From assembly GCA_963761985.1 (NCBI GenBank), contig CAVXIT010000013.1:1-64000 (forward strand): 64,000 nt of DNA, given 5' to 3'. The notes under the pieces were generated by a model. It did not search any database, had not been told where the DNA came from, and saw only the letters and a program-made list of their open reading frames with translations. Source of the DNA: JACCTH01 sp963761985. GTDB lineage: Bacteria; Actinomycetota; Acidimicrobiia; Spongiisociales; ZC4RG35. Position 1 is the stretch's first letter; the number at the start of each line of letters is the position of its first letter. Positions 51,461 to 59,760 of this stretch are shown one piece after another. The translations under genes and the position numbers were made by a program.

Positions 51461-53416
51461 ATGAACTTTCCCCACCCCTTGACGGATCGTTATCACCTCG
51501 CGTCGCATCTGGCTCGAGGAGGGATGGCCGACGTCTATCTGGGCACCGATTCTCTCCTCGGACGCAAGATCGCGGTGAAGATCCTTCACGCCCAGTTCTC
51601 CAACGACGAAGCCTTCGTCAAGCGATTTCGCCGGGAAGCTCAGGCCGCCGCCAACCTCACCCATCCCAACATCGTCGGCATCTATGACTGGGGTCAGGCC
51701 AACGACACTTACTTCATCGTCATGGAGTTGGTCGAAGGTCGCAGCCTGCGCGACGTTCTCCGCTCCGAAGGTGCATTGCTCCCGCGCCGCGCTGCGGAAA
51801 TCGCCGCCGAGGTCGCGTCGGCCCTGTCGGCGGCCCATCGTGCCGGACTCGTCCACCGCGACGTCAAGCCGGGCAACATTCTTCTCGCGACCGACGGGAC
51901 GGTGAAGGTCACCGACTTCGGCATCGCCCGCGCTTGGGACGACTCCCAGGAACTGACTCGCACGGGCGCAGTCATCGGCACGGCTTCCTACTTCAGCCCG
52001 GAACAGGCGCAAGGCGCCTCGGCCGACGAGCGCTCCGACGTCTACTCGCTAGGAGTTGTGCTCTATGAAATGTTGAGTGGTCGCGCCCCATTCTCCGGAG
52101 ACAGCCCGGTCGCAGTCGCCTACCAGCATGTCTCGGCCAGTGCCCCGCCGCCTTCGGCGATCAACGCCGACGTCCCCCACGAGCTCGATGTCATCGTGAC
52201 TCGAGCGCTCGAAAAGGATCCGGCCTTCCGTTACCAAACCGCCGACGAGATGCGGGCAGACCTCTTGCGCGTGCTCGCCGGCCAGAGTCCCGCCGCCACT
52301 GCCGCAGTGCCGGTCCCGGTTGCCGTACAGACAACCGCAGTGGCCGCCGACCCAACTCAAACCCGGGTGATCCAGGCCCCCCCACGCTCAGCGGGCCCGC
52401 CTACTCAGACCATTCCGGTGCTCGAAGATCGGCGCGGCAGTCAGGTCCCCTTCATCCTCACCGCGTTCTTGCTGCTGGCGTTACTGGGAACGATGGTCTA
52501 CCTGGTCTTCCGCGCCGCTTCGGGCGACACCCCGGTCACGACCACCACCACGATTCCGCAGATCGTGCTGCCCGAGTTTGCGGGCATGTCAGAGCAAGCT
52601 GCTGCCGCCGAAGTGGAACGACTCGATCTGGTCGCACAGATCCGTACTGAGGAGTCGAGCGAAGTCGAAGTCGGAATCGTGATCCGCACCGAACCCGCAG
52701 CCGGAACCTCGGTGTCGTCGGGTACCAACGTTTTCTTGTACGTCTCGGCAGGCGAAGACCCGGTGACGGTGCCAACCCTGGTTGGTCAAACTCAGTCGGA
52801 GGCCGAACAGCTGATCAGGGATGCCGGACTCGAAGTGGGCACCGTGACTTTGCGGCCGGATTCGGAGGCGGAGCCTGGCGTCGTCATTGAGCAAAGTCCC
52901 GTGGCCGGGCTCGAGATCCCGCCGGGCGATTCGGTCAACATAATTGTCTCCGAAGGCGCCGAGCAGTTCGAGTTGCCCAATCTTGTCGGGATGGAAGATG
53001 GCGACGCCTTCGCCGAGCTCAACAACCTTGATCTGGACGGTGAACTTGTCCGCGAGGAGTCCTCGGAGCCAGAAGGGACCGTGATTCGCACCCAACCTGT
53101 CGCCGGCACCCTCGTCACAGCGGGCGACGTCATCACGGTTGTGGTCTCGGCTGGTGTCCCGACGACATTCGTGCCCAACGTCTCCGGTCTCACCTACGAC
53201 CAGGCGCAACAGGTACTGGCCGATGCCGGGCTCGAGATCGTGGACAACCCTCCAATCTCACCCACTGCTGATCCAAACCTCGACGGACGAGTCATTAGCC
53301 AGAGCCCGCCGGCCGGCACCGAGGTGGAGGAAGGGTCTGTCGTGCAGGTCACCCTCGGCGACTTCCAGGAAGCGCCGACCACCACTTCCCCACCCCCAAC
53401 GACGACTTCCCCGTAA
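51461..53416 (+). CDS. pknB: Receptor Ser/Thr kinase with four PASTA domains
   Basis: 651 residues from ATG 51461 (a TTG precedes it directly). Kinase domain (about 10-265) with glycine loop LARGGMAD, K40 in IAVKIL, catalytic D134 in HRDVKPGNIL, DFG and an activation loop with TRTGAVIGTASYFSPEQ. Transmembrane helix near 328-350. Four extracellular PASTA repeats follow (about 367-432, 434-500, 502-566, 567-637) and a Pro/Thr tail. Senses muropeptide or lipid II and regulates growth. Only one kinase is present; pknA is absent here. Confidence 0.96.
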   Translation: MNFPHPLTDRYHLASHLARGGMADVYLGTDSLLGRKIAVKILHAQFSNDEAFVKRFRREAQAAANLTHPNIVGIYDWGQANDTYFIVMELVEGRSLRDVLRSEGALLPRRAAEIAAEVASALSAAHRAGLVHRDVKPGNILLATDGTVKVTDFGIARAWDDSQELTRTGAVIGTASYFSPEQAQGASADERSDVYSLGVVLYEMLSGRAPFSGDSPVAVAYQHVSASAPPPSAINADVPHELDVIVTRALEKDPAFRYQTADEMRADLLRVLAGQSPAATAAVPVPVAVQTTAVAADPTQTRVIQAPPRSAGPPTQTIPVLEDRRGSQVPFILTAFLLLALLGTMVYLVFRAASGDTPVTTTTTIPQIVLPEFAGMSEQAAAAEVERLDLVAQIRTEESSEVEVGIVIRTEPAAGTSVSSGTNVFLYVSAGEDPVTVPTLVGQTQSEAEQLIRDAGLEVGTVTLRPDSEAEPGVVIEQSPVAGLEIPPGDSVNIIVSEGAEQFELPNLVGMEDGDAFAELNNLDLDGELVREESSEPEGTVIRTQPVAGTLVTAGDVITVVVSAGVPTTFVPNVSGLTYDQAQQVLADAGLEIVDNPPISPTADPNLDGRVISQSPPAGTEVEEGSVVQVTLGDFQEAPTTTSPPPTTTSP

Positions 53417-53422
53417 GAATCC

Positions 53423-53474
53423 GCGAACCCAGGGTTGGTAGGGGGGTTGTACACCCTTACCAGCCCACAGAACG
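53423..53474 (+). repeat. 52-bp interspersed repeat, copy B
   Basis: Same arms as copy A with one change in the left arm, central hairpin GGGGGT-TGT-ACACCC. It begins 6 bp after the pknB stop and covers the last codons and TAA of the convergent trpG gene. Confidence 0.85.
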
Positions 53475-54050
53475 CAGAAAGTTGCCGAGGAGCTTCTTGC
53501 CTTCGGTGGTCATGATCGATTCGGGGTGGAACTGGACCCCCGCGACCGGATCGGTGACGTGGTGCATCCCCTGCACGACGCCGTCCTCGCTCCAAGCACA
53601 GGCGACCAGTTCGTCGGGCAGCTCCACCGCCGCCAACGAGTGATAGCGCGTGGCGGTGAAGGGATTCTCGAGACCGGCGAAAACGCCCGATCCGTCGTGA
53701 CTGACCGAGCTCGTCTTCCCATGTCGCGGCTCCGGTGCGAGGTCAACCCGGCCCCCGTAGGCGACGGCAATGGCCTGGTGTCCGAGACATACCCCGAGGG
53801 TGGGAATCGTCGCGCCAAACGCCCGGACGTAATCGACGGAAAAGCCGGCCGCTTCCGGGACGCCTGGCCCGGGAGAGATGACCAGACGATCGAACTCGAT
53901 CTCTTCGGTCACCTCGGACGGTTTCAAGGTGTCGTTGCGGATGACAACCGGATCTGCCCCCAGCTCACCTAAATACTGGACGAGGTTGTAGGTGAAGGAG
54001 TCGTAGTTGTCGAGAACCAGGACCCGCCCACCAACCGGCGGTCCGCTCAC
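53457..54050 (-). CDS. trpG: Anthranilate/aminodeoxychorismate synthase glutamine amidotransferase
   Basis: 197 residues from GTG 54050, which overlaps the crgA stop (GTGA). Class I glutaminase: VLDNYDSFTYNLVQYLGELG, oxyanion region ISPGPGVPEAAG, nucleophile Cys in LGVCLGHQAIA and the His-Glu pair in GVQFHPESIMT. Supplies ammonia for tryptophan or folate synthesis. This isolated trpG/pabA next to crgA and pknB is conserved in actinobacteria; the synthase partner is not in the window. Confidence 0.92.
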   Translation of the reverse strand: MSGPPVGGRVLVLDNYDSFTYNLVQYLGELGADPVVIRNDTLKPSEVTEEIEFDRLVISPGPGVPEAAGFSVDYVRAFGATIPTLGVCLGHQAIAVAYGGRVDLAPEPRHGKTSSVSHDGSGVFAGLENPFTATRYHSLAAVELPDELVACAWSEDGVVQGMHHVTDPVAGVQFHPESIMTTEGKKLLGNFLRSVGW

Positions 54051-54290
54051 CGGTAATTCGTAGCCATGATGAAACCCGCCGCGATCATCAGGAAGCCGCC
54101 GATCAGAAAGTATTGCGGCCATTGGAAGATGAAACGGGCGAGGACCGCGAGCAACCCGACCCCAAGCAAGCCGGCCATCAGCACGACATACCACGTGGGG
54201 CTCGGTGGCTTGGCCTTGGCCTCTGCGCCTGCGGTTTTGGGCAGGCGTGGGGGTGGATCGCTTGGGCTTGCGACGCTTTGACTCAGGCAT
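54047..54290 (-). CDS. crgA: Cell-division protein CrgA (one-base frameshift)
   Basis: Starts at ATG 54290 with MPESKRRKPKRSTP. Removing one C from the run of five near 54249-54253 gives RLPKTAGAEAKAKPPSPTWY, then two transmembrane helices (VVLMAGLLGVGLLAVLARF and YFLIGGFLMIAAGFIMATNY) and a TGA at 54047-54049, which overlaps the trpG start. This is a complete CrgA of about 79 residues. It recruits division and peptidoglycan enzymes at the septum. Confidence 0.85.
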
Positions 54291-54345
54291 GGGGGCAGGA
54301 CGCTAGCGCCCGACTCAATCGGCTCCCCTCAGCTGGCTTGTCTCA

Positions 54346-54594
54346 TTAGGCCTGCCAAACCAGAACCATCTCCTCCCGGCAGTGCTTGGGCGGTGCCGGT
54401 TGGGTGTTGTTGGCCAAGCGAACGGTCAACTCGGTGCCGCAGACCGCGCACCGGTAATCCTGATCGGCTGGCACGACGTCTTCCGGGTCGACCTCCGGCG
54501 GCGGGGTGGCCAACATCCGGATGACGTACATCGAGACCCGCCAGATCACGACTCCCAGGCCGATCGCCAGGAGCACACGGAGGAGTCCGCCCAT
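54346..54594 (-). CDS. Small membrane protein with a zinc-ribbon tail
   Basis: 82 residues. One N-terminal transmembrane helix (LLRVLLAIGLGVVIWRVSMY), then a zinc-binding tail with cysteines in YRCAVCGTELTV and a third in PKHCREEM. Its ATG follows the thiolase stop without a gap, so it is co-transcribed. Unknown function; possibly a redox or metal-sensing anchor. Confidence 0.7.
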   Translation of the reverse strand: MGGLLRVLLAIGLGVVIWRVSMYVIRMLATPPPEVDPEDVVPADQDYRCAVCGTELTVRLANNTQPAPPKHCREEMVLVWQA

Positions 54595-55773
54595 TCAGTC
54601 GATCAGTTCGAGGATGGTGCCGTTGGCCATGCCCCCGCCTTCGCACATGGTCTGGAGGCCATAACGAGTTCCGGTCCGCTCCATCTCATGAACGAGGGTC
54701 GTCATCAGCCGGGCACCTGAGCCGCCCAGCGGGTGGCCGAGGGCAATCGCGCCGCCGTTGACATTGGTGCGGGACCATAAAGCGTCGGGATCGGTGCCGC
54801 CGTGCTCCATTCTCCAGGCCGCGATCACCGAGGCGAAAGCTTCGTTGACCTCGAATAACCCGATCTCGTCGATTGAGAGATTGGCGCGGGCCAGCACCTT
54901 GCTCGTCGCTGGGATCGGCCCAGTAAGCATGATCACCGGGTCGACTCCGGCCATGGCGAACGCAACAAAACGAACTTTTGGTTGGAGGCCGAGTTCTCGG
55001 GCTTTCTCTTCGCTCATGATGAGGAGCGCGGCGGCACCATCGGAAATCTGTGACGAGTTACCGGCGGTGACCAGCCCCTCGACTTTGAACGCCGGTTGCA
55101 ACGACGCCAACTTCTCGAGAGTGGTGTCCCAACGGATTCCCTCATCACGAGTGACGACTTCTTCGCCATGTTCGCCCTTCACGGTGACCGGGACGATCTG
55201 GCTCTCGAACCGGCCTTCCTCCGTGGCTCGGGCGGCTCTTTGGTGGGAGTCGAAACCGATCTGGTCGAGCGTGGCCCGGTCGATCCCCCACTTTTCATTG
55301 ATCATCTCCGCGGAAAGTCCCTGCGGGATGAGGCCGTGGCTGTAGCGCTCGAGCATTAAGGGGCCAAACGGCATGCCCGGTCCCTGCTGCGCGGTGACTC
55401 CCATCGGGATCCGGGTCATCGACTCGATCCCCGCCGCGACGACGACGTCATAGGCGCCGGCCATGACTCCCTGGGCGGCAAAGTGCGCCGACTGTTGGGA
55501 GGAACCACACTGCCGATCGATGGTGGTTCCGACCACTTCCTCCGGGAACCCGGCGGCGAGAGCAGCATTTCGCCCGATGTTGTAAGCCTGTTCGCCCACC
55601 TGGGAAACGCAGCCCATGATCACGTCCTCGACCAGGCCCGGGTCGATGTTGTTGCGCTCGATCAACGCTTTGAGCGGAATCGAAGCCAGATCGACTGCGT
55701 GAATGTCCTTGTACTTGCCATTTCGCCGAGCGGTGGGGGTCCGGACCGCATCGACGATCACTGCATTCTTCAC
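54595..55773 (-). CDS. fadA: Acetyl-CoA acetyltransferase (thiolase)
   Basis: 392 residues, full length. Acyl-carrying cysteine C89 in IDRQCGSSQQSAH, then GNSSQISDGAAALL, the histidine in ALGHPLGGSGARLM and the proton-donating cysteine in MCEGGGMANGTI. Degradative or biosynthetic direction is not decided by sequence. Confidence 0.92.
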   Translation of the reverse strand: MKNAVIVDAVRTPTARRNGKYKDIHAVDLASIPLKALIERNNIDPGLVEDVIMGCVSQVGEQAYNIGRNAALAAGFPEEVVGTTIDRQCGSSQQSAHFAAQGVMAGAYDVVVAAGIESMTRIPMGVTAQQGPGMPFGPLMLERYSHGLIPQGLSAEMINEKWGIDRATLDQIGFDSHQRAARATEEGRFESQIVPVTVKGEHGEEVVTRDEGIRWDTTLEKLASLQPAFKVEGLVTAGNSSQISDGAAALLIMSEEKARELGLQPKVRFVAFAMAGVDPVIMLTGPIPATSKVLARANLSIDEIGLFEVNEAFASVIAAWRMEHGGTDPDALWSRTNVNGGAIALGHPLGGSGARLMTTLVHEMERTGTRYGLQTMCEGGGMANGTILELID

Positions 55774-55807
55774 TTAGACCTCCTGAGTCGACACTTGCAG
55801 ATCCACG

Positions 55808-55881
55808 TGGAGACGATGGGACTTGAACCCACGACTTCCTGCTTGCAAAGCAGGCGCTCTGCCGGGCTGAGCTACGTCCCC
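55808..55881 (-). tRNA. tRNA-Ala (anticodon TGC)
   Basis: 74 nt. Acceptor GGGGACG/CGTCTCC (one G-U), anticodon loop TTTGCAA, A73. Its 5' end overlaps the 3' end of the upstream coding sequence by 10 bp. Confidence 0.95.
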
Positions 55882-57101
55882 GGAGTCACCAATCCTACGT
55901 GGCCGCCCAAACGATCGATCCAGGAAACCACCAGGCCGTTGCCCTGAACCGCAAGCGAGGGCGTGCTCCGCAGTCCAATCTCCTCGTCGTTTGGTAACAA
56001 CAGAATCGGCTCAGAGAAGCTTCCGCCGGAATCGTCGGACCGGGCGTAAGCGATGCCGCCTTCAAAGCCTTGGGTCTCCCAGACCATGTGGAGTGCCCCA
56101 GCCCGATCTGTGGCCATCATCGGCCAGCGATGAACCGCGTCTGTCGCAATTGCTTGGTCGATTCCGAAAGTTCGCCCTCCGTCGGTGCTGCGATCCAACC
56201 AAATCGTTGTCGAGGACTGATCCGGGTGGAGCGTCTGCCTGGCATCCATCCACGCGACGAGCAGGGAATCGCCGCTTCGGGCGAGGCTCGGCCCGGAGAA
56301 CGGGCAGGCGTCGAGGAACCAGTGCTCGTCGGCCACGACAACCGGCTCCGCGAAGGTCTCACCGCCATCCTCCGATCGGATCGCAACAATGTCCCGCATT
56401 ACCTCAGCCCCATCGTGTTCGAGGTTTCGATACGCCATCACCAGACCGTCGTTCACCAAAGCGGCACCGAGATTGCAGCAATCGCAGGTGAGATCATCGA
56501 GTTCCTCGTGCTCGACAGTGCGACCTGCGTTTTCTGGAGTGGCAACCGAGAGAGTGGAGTCTTCGAGCCAGGCAAACAGAGGTTGGCCATCTCCATCCAG
56601 TACGACGTGAGGGAGGGTGGTTTCGGGGCGCGGCTCACCGCTAATCAAGATCGGGCCACTGACCGCGGTTCCATCCCAAATCGAGCGATAGATCGAACCG
56701 GCGTCATGTTCGCCGCTCGTAAAGGCGACGTGGACGTGTCCATCGCCTGTGATAGCCAATGCCGGCCTCTCCAGACCGTGGGCGAAGGAGGTGACCTCGC
56801 CGCTCACCAGCACAGCTTCGTCAATGGTCTCGGTTTCCGGATCAAACGCGGCAATCCACGTCGAGGTTTCGTCGGTCCAACCAACGACAGCATGCTCGCC
56901 TCCGCCCGAAGCCAAACTGCCCGAGACCACGTTGATGGCGACGGCTTCCTCAAAGTCGAAGATCCGGACGACTTCCGGTCCGTCCGCACCGAGACCCGAG
57001 CTAGTCGTCGCGAGTTCGCTCTCCGAGATCGCCGGCGTCAGACAGGCGACCAGGATCAAGAGGAATCCACTGATCGCTGTTGAACGCACGGCCAGTCCCA
57101 T
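55872..57101 (-). CDS. Secreted lipoprotein-like BNR/sialidase-fold protein
   Basis: 409 residues. N-terminal hydrophobic signal (ISGFLLILVAC, possible lipobox cysteine at about residue 20). The rest is a beta-propeller with Asp-box-like repeats (SEDGGETFAEP, STDGGRTFGID, SDDSGGSFSEP). A CDCCNLGAA cluster could bind metal or form disulfides. True sialidase catalysis is not supported. Its TAG stop lies inside the tRNA-Ala gene. Confidence 0.72.
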   Translation of the reverse strand: MGLAVRSTAISGFLLILVACLTPAISESELATTSSGLGADGPEVVRIFDFEEAVAINVVSGSLASGGGEHAVVGWTDETSTWIAAFDPETETIDEAVLVSGEVTSFAHGLERPALAITGDGHVHVAFTSGEHDAGSIYRSIWDGTAVSGPILISGEPRPETTLPHVVLDGDGQPLFAWLEDSTLSVATPENAGRTVEHEELDDLTCDCCNLGAALVNDGLVMAYRNLEHDGAEVMRDIVAIRSEDGGETFAEPVVVADEHWFLDACPFSGPSLARSGDSLLVAWMDARQTLHPDQSSTTIWLDRSTDGGRTFGIDQAIATDAVHRWPMMATDRAGALHMVWETQGFEGGIAYARSDDSGGSFSEPILLLPNDEEIGLRSTPSLAVQGNGLVVSWIDRLGGHVGLVTPGT

Positions 57102-57154
57102 CGATCAAAAATGCTACCGACGCACGGTTTTTTCGCGCTCGGACTTGCATGTCA

Positions 57155-57182
57155 TGTCGAAATCAGGAAGGTTCTATTCGTT
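57155..57182 (+). promoter_or_regulatory. ECF42-type promoter before the YCII gene
   Basis: TGTCGA at 57155-57160 and CGTT at 57179-57182 with an 18-bp spacer. TGTCGA is the reported -35 element of ECF42 sigma factors, and such a factor is encoded two genes on. The -10 match is weaker. Confidence 0.5.
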
Positions 57183-57232
57183 GGCTTAGAAAGGCCGAGA
57201 CGCAGGGTCCGGTCGAAGGGAAGGAGAACCAC

Positions 57233-57670
57233 ATGAGAGTGATGGTCATGATCGAGGGCAGCGGAAAGGACGAGCCCAACATCGTCCCAACGGAAGAAAT
57301 GCTCACCGCCATGGGTGCCTACAACGAGGAGCTGGTCAAGGCCGGGATCATGCTGGACGGACAGGGTTTGAAGCCGAGCTCCGAAGGTGCCCGGATCGTC
57401 TTTGAGGGCGGAAAGACCTCCGTGGTCGATGGGCCGTTCACCGAGTCAAAGGAGATCATCGCCGGATACTGGCTCTGGGAGGTGAGCTCAATCGAAGAGG
57501 CAGTTGAATGGGCCAAGCGATGCCCGAGCGATCCTGATGGCATGCGCCAGGTGCTCGAGATTCGCCCGATCTTCGAGCTCGAGGACTTTGGCGACGAATA
57601 CACGCCCGAGCTCCGGGCGAAGGATGAGAAGCTCGCAGAGCAGATCAAATCCCAGCATCCAACTGGGTGA
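57233..57670 (+). CDS. YCII/DGPF-domain protein
   Basis: 145 residues from ATG 57233 with an AAGGAGAACC site. MRVMVMIEGSGKDEPN, VVDGPFTESKEIIAGYWLWE (the DGPF motif) and CPSDPDGMRQVLEIRPIFEL are family hallmarks. DGPF proteins are the standard neighbours and targets of ECF42 sigma factors; their biochemistry is unknown. Confidence 0.9.
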   Translation: MRVMVMIEGSGKDEPNIVPTEEMLTAMGAYNEELVKAGIMLDGQGLKPSSEGARIVFEGGKTSVVDGPFTESKEIIAGYWLWEVSSIEEAVEWAKRCPSDPDGMRQVLEIRPIFELEDFGDEYTPELRAKDEKLAEQIKSQHPTG

Positions 57671-57694
57671 CTGCAGAGACCGAGGTGTGCCGGC

Positions 57695-58918
57695 ATGGTT
57701 GATCCCAAACGCACGATCGAGGCGATATGGCGGATCGAGTCGGCACACCTCATCGCCGCCTTGTCCCGCTTACTCAACGATGTCGGTCGCGCAGAGGAAA
57801 TTTCCCAGGACACCTTTGTCACTGCCCTCGAGACCTGGCTGGAGGAAGGAGTGCCACCGAATCCCGGCGCCTGGCTGATGACCGCCGCGAAACACAAGGC
57901 GATTGATTTCATCCGCCGGGAAAAGGTACGCGAAGTGAAATATGCGCTCTTAGACGAGAGGCAGGAGCGAGACGACGACTTGTTGTCGTTGATCTTCATT
58001 GCCTGTCACCCGGTGCTCTCCCAGGAGTCGCGAGCGGCACTCACGTTGAGGTTGGTTTGTGGCCTCACCACCGAAGAGATCGCACGGGCATACCTCTCCC
58101 CAGCTGCCACGCTGGGACAGCGCCTCTCAAGGGCCAAACGGACTCTTGCCGAAGCGCGGGTTCCTTTCGAGGTGCCTCGTGAGGGCGAGTTGCGCGTTCG
58201 ACTCGCCGCGGTCCTCGAGGTGGTTTATTTGGTTTTCAACGAGGGATACGCCGCTACCTCCGGCGAGATCTGGATTCGGCGCGATCTGGCAGAGGAAGCC
58301 ATGCGACTTGGGCGAATGCTCGCCGGTCTGCTCCCTCGTGAGCCCGAGGTGCACGGTTTGGTGGCACTGATGGAGCTCCAGGCGTCTCGCTTTCCTGCTC
58401 GCTACAGCCCGCAAGGGGAACCGGTCCTGCTCCCCGATCAAGATCGGTCGCGCTGGGACAAGACCCTCATCACTCACGGGCTCGCCGCTCTCGATCGCTC
58501 AATCGCCCTGCAACGCCCGCTGGGGCCTTACGCGGTCCAGGCCGCAATCGCCGCCTGTCACACGCGGGCTTCGAGCTATGCGATGACCGACTGGGACGCC
58601 GTCCTCGCTCTATACGACGCTCTCCTGGCACTGACACCTTCGCCAGTCGTTGCGCTCAATCGGACCGTTGCGGTGATGGAAGCCGTCGGAGCGGCCGCCG
58701 CCCTGGAAGCGATCGACGGCTTGCGCAACGACCCTCATATGGCCCGCTATCACCTGTACGGCGCCGTCCGCGGAGAAATTCTCCAAAGGCTTGACCAATA
58801 CGAAGCCGCCGCCGAATGGTTGGAAAATGCGGCGAGCCTTGCCCCCACCCAGCGCGAGCGCAGGACCTTTCTTGAGCGAGCTGCTGCCGCCAGCGAGAAG
58901 GCAAGTGCGCGGCAGTAG
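57695..58918 (+). CDS. ECF42-type RNA polymerase sigma factor with C-terminal TPR-like extension
   Basis: 407 residues. Sigma region 2 (IWRIESAHLIAALSRLLNDV ... EEISQDTFVTALETW) and region 4 (RAALTLRLVCGLTTEEIARA), then a ~200-residue helical extension (DUF6596, YLVFNEGYAATSGEIWIRRD) that defines ECF42. No anti-sigma gene accompanies it, as usual for this group. Likely transcribes the YCII gene and itself. Confidence 0.92.
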   Translation: MVDPKRTIEAIWRIESAHLIAALSRLLNDVGRAEEISQDTFVTALETWLEEGVPPNPGAWLMTAAKHKAIDFIRREKVREVKYALLDERQERDDDLLSLIFIACHPVLSQESRAALTLRLVCGLTTEEIARAYLSPAATLGQRLSRAKRTLAEARVPFEVPREGELRVRLAAVLEVVYLVFNEGYAATSGEIWIRRDLAEEAMRLGRMLAGLLPREPEVHGLVALMELQASRFPARYSPQGEPVLLPDQDRSRWDKTLITHGLAALDRSIALQRPLGPYAVQAAIAACHTRASSYAMTDWDAVLALYDALLALTPSPVVALNRTVAVMEAVGAAAALEAIDGLRNDPHMARYHLYGAVRGEILQRLDQYEAAAEWLENAASLAPTQRERRTFLERAAAASEKASARQ

Positions 58919-58973
58919 GTCATATTTCGCCGTATCGCCCGCCCCAAAGCCTTGTAAAGTTCCGGACCCCTGG

Positions 58974-59048
58974 GGGCCCATAGCTCAGCTCGGTTAGAGC
59001 GCGTCCCTGATAAGGACGAGGTCCGTGGTTCAAGTCCACGTGGGCCCA
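58974..59048 (+). tRNA. tRNA-Ile (anticodon GAT)
   Basis: 75 nt. Acceptor GGGCCCA/TGGGCCC, anticodon loop CTGATAA, A73. No CCA is encoded. Confidence 0.96.
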
Positions 59049-59052
59049 CCCG

Positions 59053-59340
59053 ATTCAGCCCTGAGCGCACCTCGACAACGTGGTCGTCCGGTATGGCCAG
59101 ATTGCATTGAACGGGCTCGCCGACCCGGCGACCACTGCAGGGGTTAAACGTCTTCTCGTTGCCGCGCTTGTAGTTCCCGGTGACTCTGGCCATGACCTGC
59201 TGGGGGTCATTCCGCTCACGTCGGCGAGAAAACGGCTCGCCGCGCGACCGCGAAGCAGCTGCACCTCGCGGCCGTCACGTTCGATTGAGACTTCCCCCGA
59301 ACTTCCGCACCTGATAGCTGAAACCGAGGTCCTCGCTCAT
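59053..59340 (-). pseudogene. Small conserved hypothetical protein, frameshifted
   Basis: ATG 59340 overlaps the GNAT stop (ATGA), suggesting a coupled gene. It reads MSEDLGFSYQVRKFGG, then in a second frame VSIERDGREVQLLRGRAASR and FLADVSG, then in a third NDPQQVMARVTGNYKRGNEK and PVQCNLAIPDDHVVEVR. Together this resembles a family of ~90-residue actinobacterial hypotheticals. At least two indels and no clear stop before the tRNA gene. Decayed or poorly sequenced. Confidence 0.5.
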
Positions 59341-59741
59341 GTGAGTTCGATCAGGCCGCCGTTGGTTGGGCGAAAACCACAGGCGTCGTAATAGAACGAG
59401 CGAAGGTCGTCATCGAAGTCGACGTGGAGGAATTCACAGCCGGCGCCCTTAGCGGCGGCTCGAACTTCCTCGACCAGACGCACACCGATTCCCTGGTGAC
59501 GGGCCGAAGCGGCCACCATTAGGTCCTGGATCCAGGCATGAACGAGCCCGTCCCAAACGACGTTCACGAAGCCAACCAACTCGCCCGAACGCCGGCCAGT
59601 CACCCAACCCATGCTGTGGCGATTCGTGAGCTCGACCCAGTTCCACTCGGACTCGTCAAACACCTTCGTCTCGAAGGCCTCGGCGTGCAACGCATTCACT
59701 TCGACGTTGTTGAACGGTCCTCGCCAGCTGCATTCGATCAC
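59337..59741 (-). CDS. GNAT-family N-acetyltransferase
   Basis: 134 residues from GTG 59741; the frame extends to ATG 59780, but that would overlap the divergent gene. Acetyl-CoA loop in AWIQDLMVAASARHQGIGVR with the Q-x-x-G-I-G core, and FYYDACGFRPT at the C-terminus. Substrate unknown. Confidence 0.82.
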   Translation of the reverse strand: MIECSWRGPFNNVEVNALHAEAFETKVFDESEWNWVELTNRHSMGWVTGRRSGELVGFVNVVWDGLVHAWIQDLMVAASARHQGIGVRLVEEVRAAAKGAGCEFLHVDFDDDLRSFYYDACGFRPTNGGLIELT

Positions 59742-59760
59742 GACATCTAGTTTGGTCGCG

